From contig JAKQXK010000106.1 in NCBI GenBank assembly GCA_029561505.1, positions 1-6,485 on the forward strand: a DNA stretch of 6,485 bases. The letters are read 5' to 3'. The stretch is from Spirochaetota bacterium (GTDB lineage: Bacteria > Spirochaetota > Leptospiria > Turneriellales > Turneriellaceae). Under the pieces are notes generated by a model. It ran no database searches. It was not told the origin of the DNA and saw only the letters and a list, made by a program, of their open reading frames with translations. Position 1 is the first letter of the stretch; the number at the start of each line of letters is the position of its first letter. The translations under genes were made by a program, and so were the position numbers. Shown piece after piece: positions 5,653 through 6,485 of the stretch.

Positions 5653-6485
5653 TCAGGTCTGGTCGAGAAAGTCGCGCAGGCGGCGCATGCGTGTCGGCGC
5701 CCTTAACCGGCGCAGGGCTTTCGCCTCAATCTGGCGAATACGCTCACGCGTTACCTTAAACACATAACCGACTTCTTCAAGCGTATGCGTATAACCATCG
5801 TCGAGGCCAAAGCGCATGCGGATTACTTTTTGTTCGCGGGCTGGCAATGTTGCCAGAACCTGCTTCAGCTGTTCTGCAAGAATTGACTGGGCAGTCGACT
5901 GCAGCGGGCTCGGTGCCTTTTTGTCTTCGACAAAGTCGCCCAGTTCTGAATCTTCATCTTCACCCACGGGTGTTTCGAGCGATACCGGATCTTTCGCGAC
6001 AGACTTGACCTGCTTGACCTTGATTACCGGCCAGCCGAGGCGTTCGCCGATTTCATCGTCGCTGGGCTCGCGGCCGGTTTCTTGCAAGAAAATGCGTGCT
6101 TCGCGGTTCACCTTGTTGATCTGCTCGATCATGTGTGAAGGTATACGAATCGTGCGCGCCTGTTCTGACAGCGCGCGCGTGATGGCCTGGCGAATCCACC
6201 AGGTGGCGTAGGTTGAGAATTTGTAGCCTTTGCGGTATTCGAATTTTTCGACTGCTCGCATGAGGCCGATGTTGCCCTCTTGAATCAGGTCGAAGAAGTG
6301 CATACCGCGGTTGGCGAAACGTTTCGCGATTGAAACTACCAGACGCAGGTTCGCATTGATAAGTTCTTTTTTTGCAGCGTCGATTTCGCGCTGGCCGCGC
6401 GCAATTTTTTCGCCCCAGAGCAGAATAATGAGGGTAGGTGAGCCGGCCTCTTGTTCCATGCGGCGCAGTTTGCGCTCGTTATTGC
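5653..6485 (-). CDS. rpoD: RNA polymerase primary sigma factor, sigma-70 (5' end outside window)
   Basis: Directs RNA polymerase core to housekeeping promoters. The visible 276 or so residues are the C-terminal part; the frame continues to the window edge as NNERKLRRM, so the internal ATG at 6459 is not the start. Numbering from that Met, region 2 holds [21 protein letters not shown] (32-52), [19 protein letters not shown] (57-75) and the promoter-melting and -10-reading stretch [16 protein letters not shown] (80-95). IRIPSHMIE (104-112) ends region 2. Region 3.2 has [14 protein letters not shown] (166-179), characteristic of primary sigma factors rather than alternative ones. Region 4.2 has [20 protein letters not shown] (227-246), the -35-reading helix-turn-helix, and the protein ends with DFLDQT. 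APTRM replaces the more usual HPSR near the C-terminus. It is followed by the cyclase gene on the same strand. Confidence 0.97.
   Translation of the reverse strand, partial: NNERKLRRMEQEAGSPTLIILLWGEKIARGQREIDAAKKELINANLRLVVSIAKRFANRGMHFFDLIQEGNIGLMRAVEKFEYRKGYKFSTYATWWIRQAITRALSEQARTIRIPSHMIEQINKVNREARIFLQETGREPSDDEIGERLGWPVIKVKQVKSVAKDPVSLETPVGEDEDSELGDFVEDKKAPSPLQSTAQSILAEQLKQVLATLPAREQKVIRMRFGLDDGYTHTLEEVGYVFKVTRERIRQIEAKALRRLRAPTRMRRLRDFLDQT

Noticed and set aside
1..6485. CRISPR arrays, tRNA or rRNA genes, insertion sequences, riboswitches
   Set aside because: I found no regularly spaced repeats, cloverleaf, transposase motif or long terminal inverted repeats, and there is no non-coding gap above 92 bp to hold them.

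Overview
The window is a densely coding stretch of a bacterial chromosome, about half GC by eye. It shows no sign of a mobile element, CRISPR array, tRNA or rRNA. The genes resemble those of a free-living, Gram-negative-type bacterium. The large cyclase joins a 7TMR-DISM sensor (periplasmic domain plus seven membrane helices) to a class III cyclase domain, an arrangement especially common in Leptospiraceae. With the roughly 50% GC content this suggests a Turneriella- or Leptonema-like spirochaete rather than low-GC Leptospira. That placement is inference and rests on no search.

Left part (1-2588): three genes that probably act on the cell surface or on lipids. A plus-strand GNAT acetyltransferase resembling WecD-type sugar N-acetyltransferases runs in from the left edge. 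Its 3' end overlaps the 3' end of a minus-strand membrane fatty acid desaturase. The desaturase is divergent from a plus-strand family 2 glycosyltransferase of the polyprenyl/dolichyl-phosphate sugar synthase type, with only 35 bp between the preferred starts. Together they fit glycan and membrane-lipid tailoring, although no shared pathway can be proven.

Right part (6485 back to 2550, all minus strand): the housekeeping sigma factor rpoD (5' end outside the window), then the 7TM receptor-cyclase, then endonuclease III (nth), then a small TMEM220-family membrane protein. rpoD and the cyclase are 92 bp apart, and that gap holds two competing inverted repeats. The cyclase and nth overlap by 11 bp, which suggests translational coupling. 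nth and the TMEM220 gene are 61 bp apart, with a small hairpin between them. The TMEM220 gene converges on the glycosyltransferase with a 39-bp overlap.

Almost every base is coding, and the longest gap between genes is 92 bp. Shine-Dalgarno sequences are weak throughout, so start choices rest mainly on homology and spacing. I found no convincing previously undescribed multi-gene system. The points most worth a second look are the sensor-cyclase and its translational link to a DNA-repair gene, the bacterial TMEM220 homologue, and the uncharacterised C-terminal tail of the acetyltransferase.
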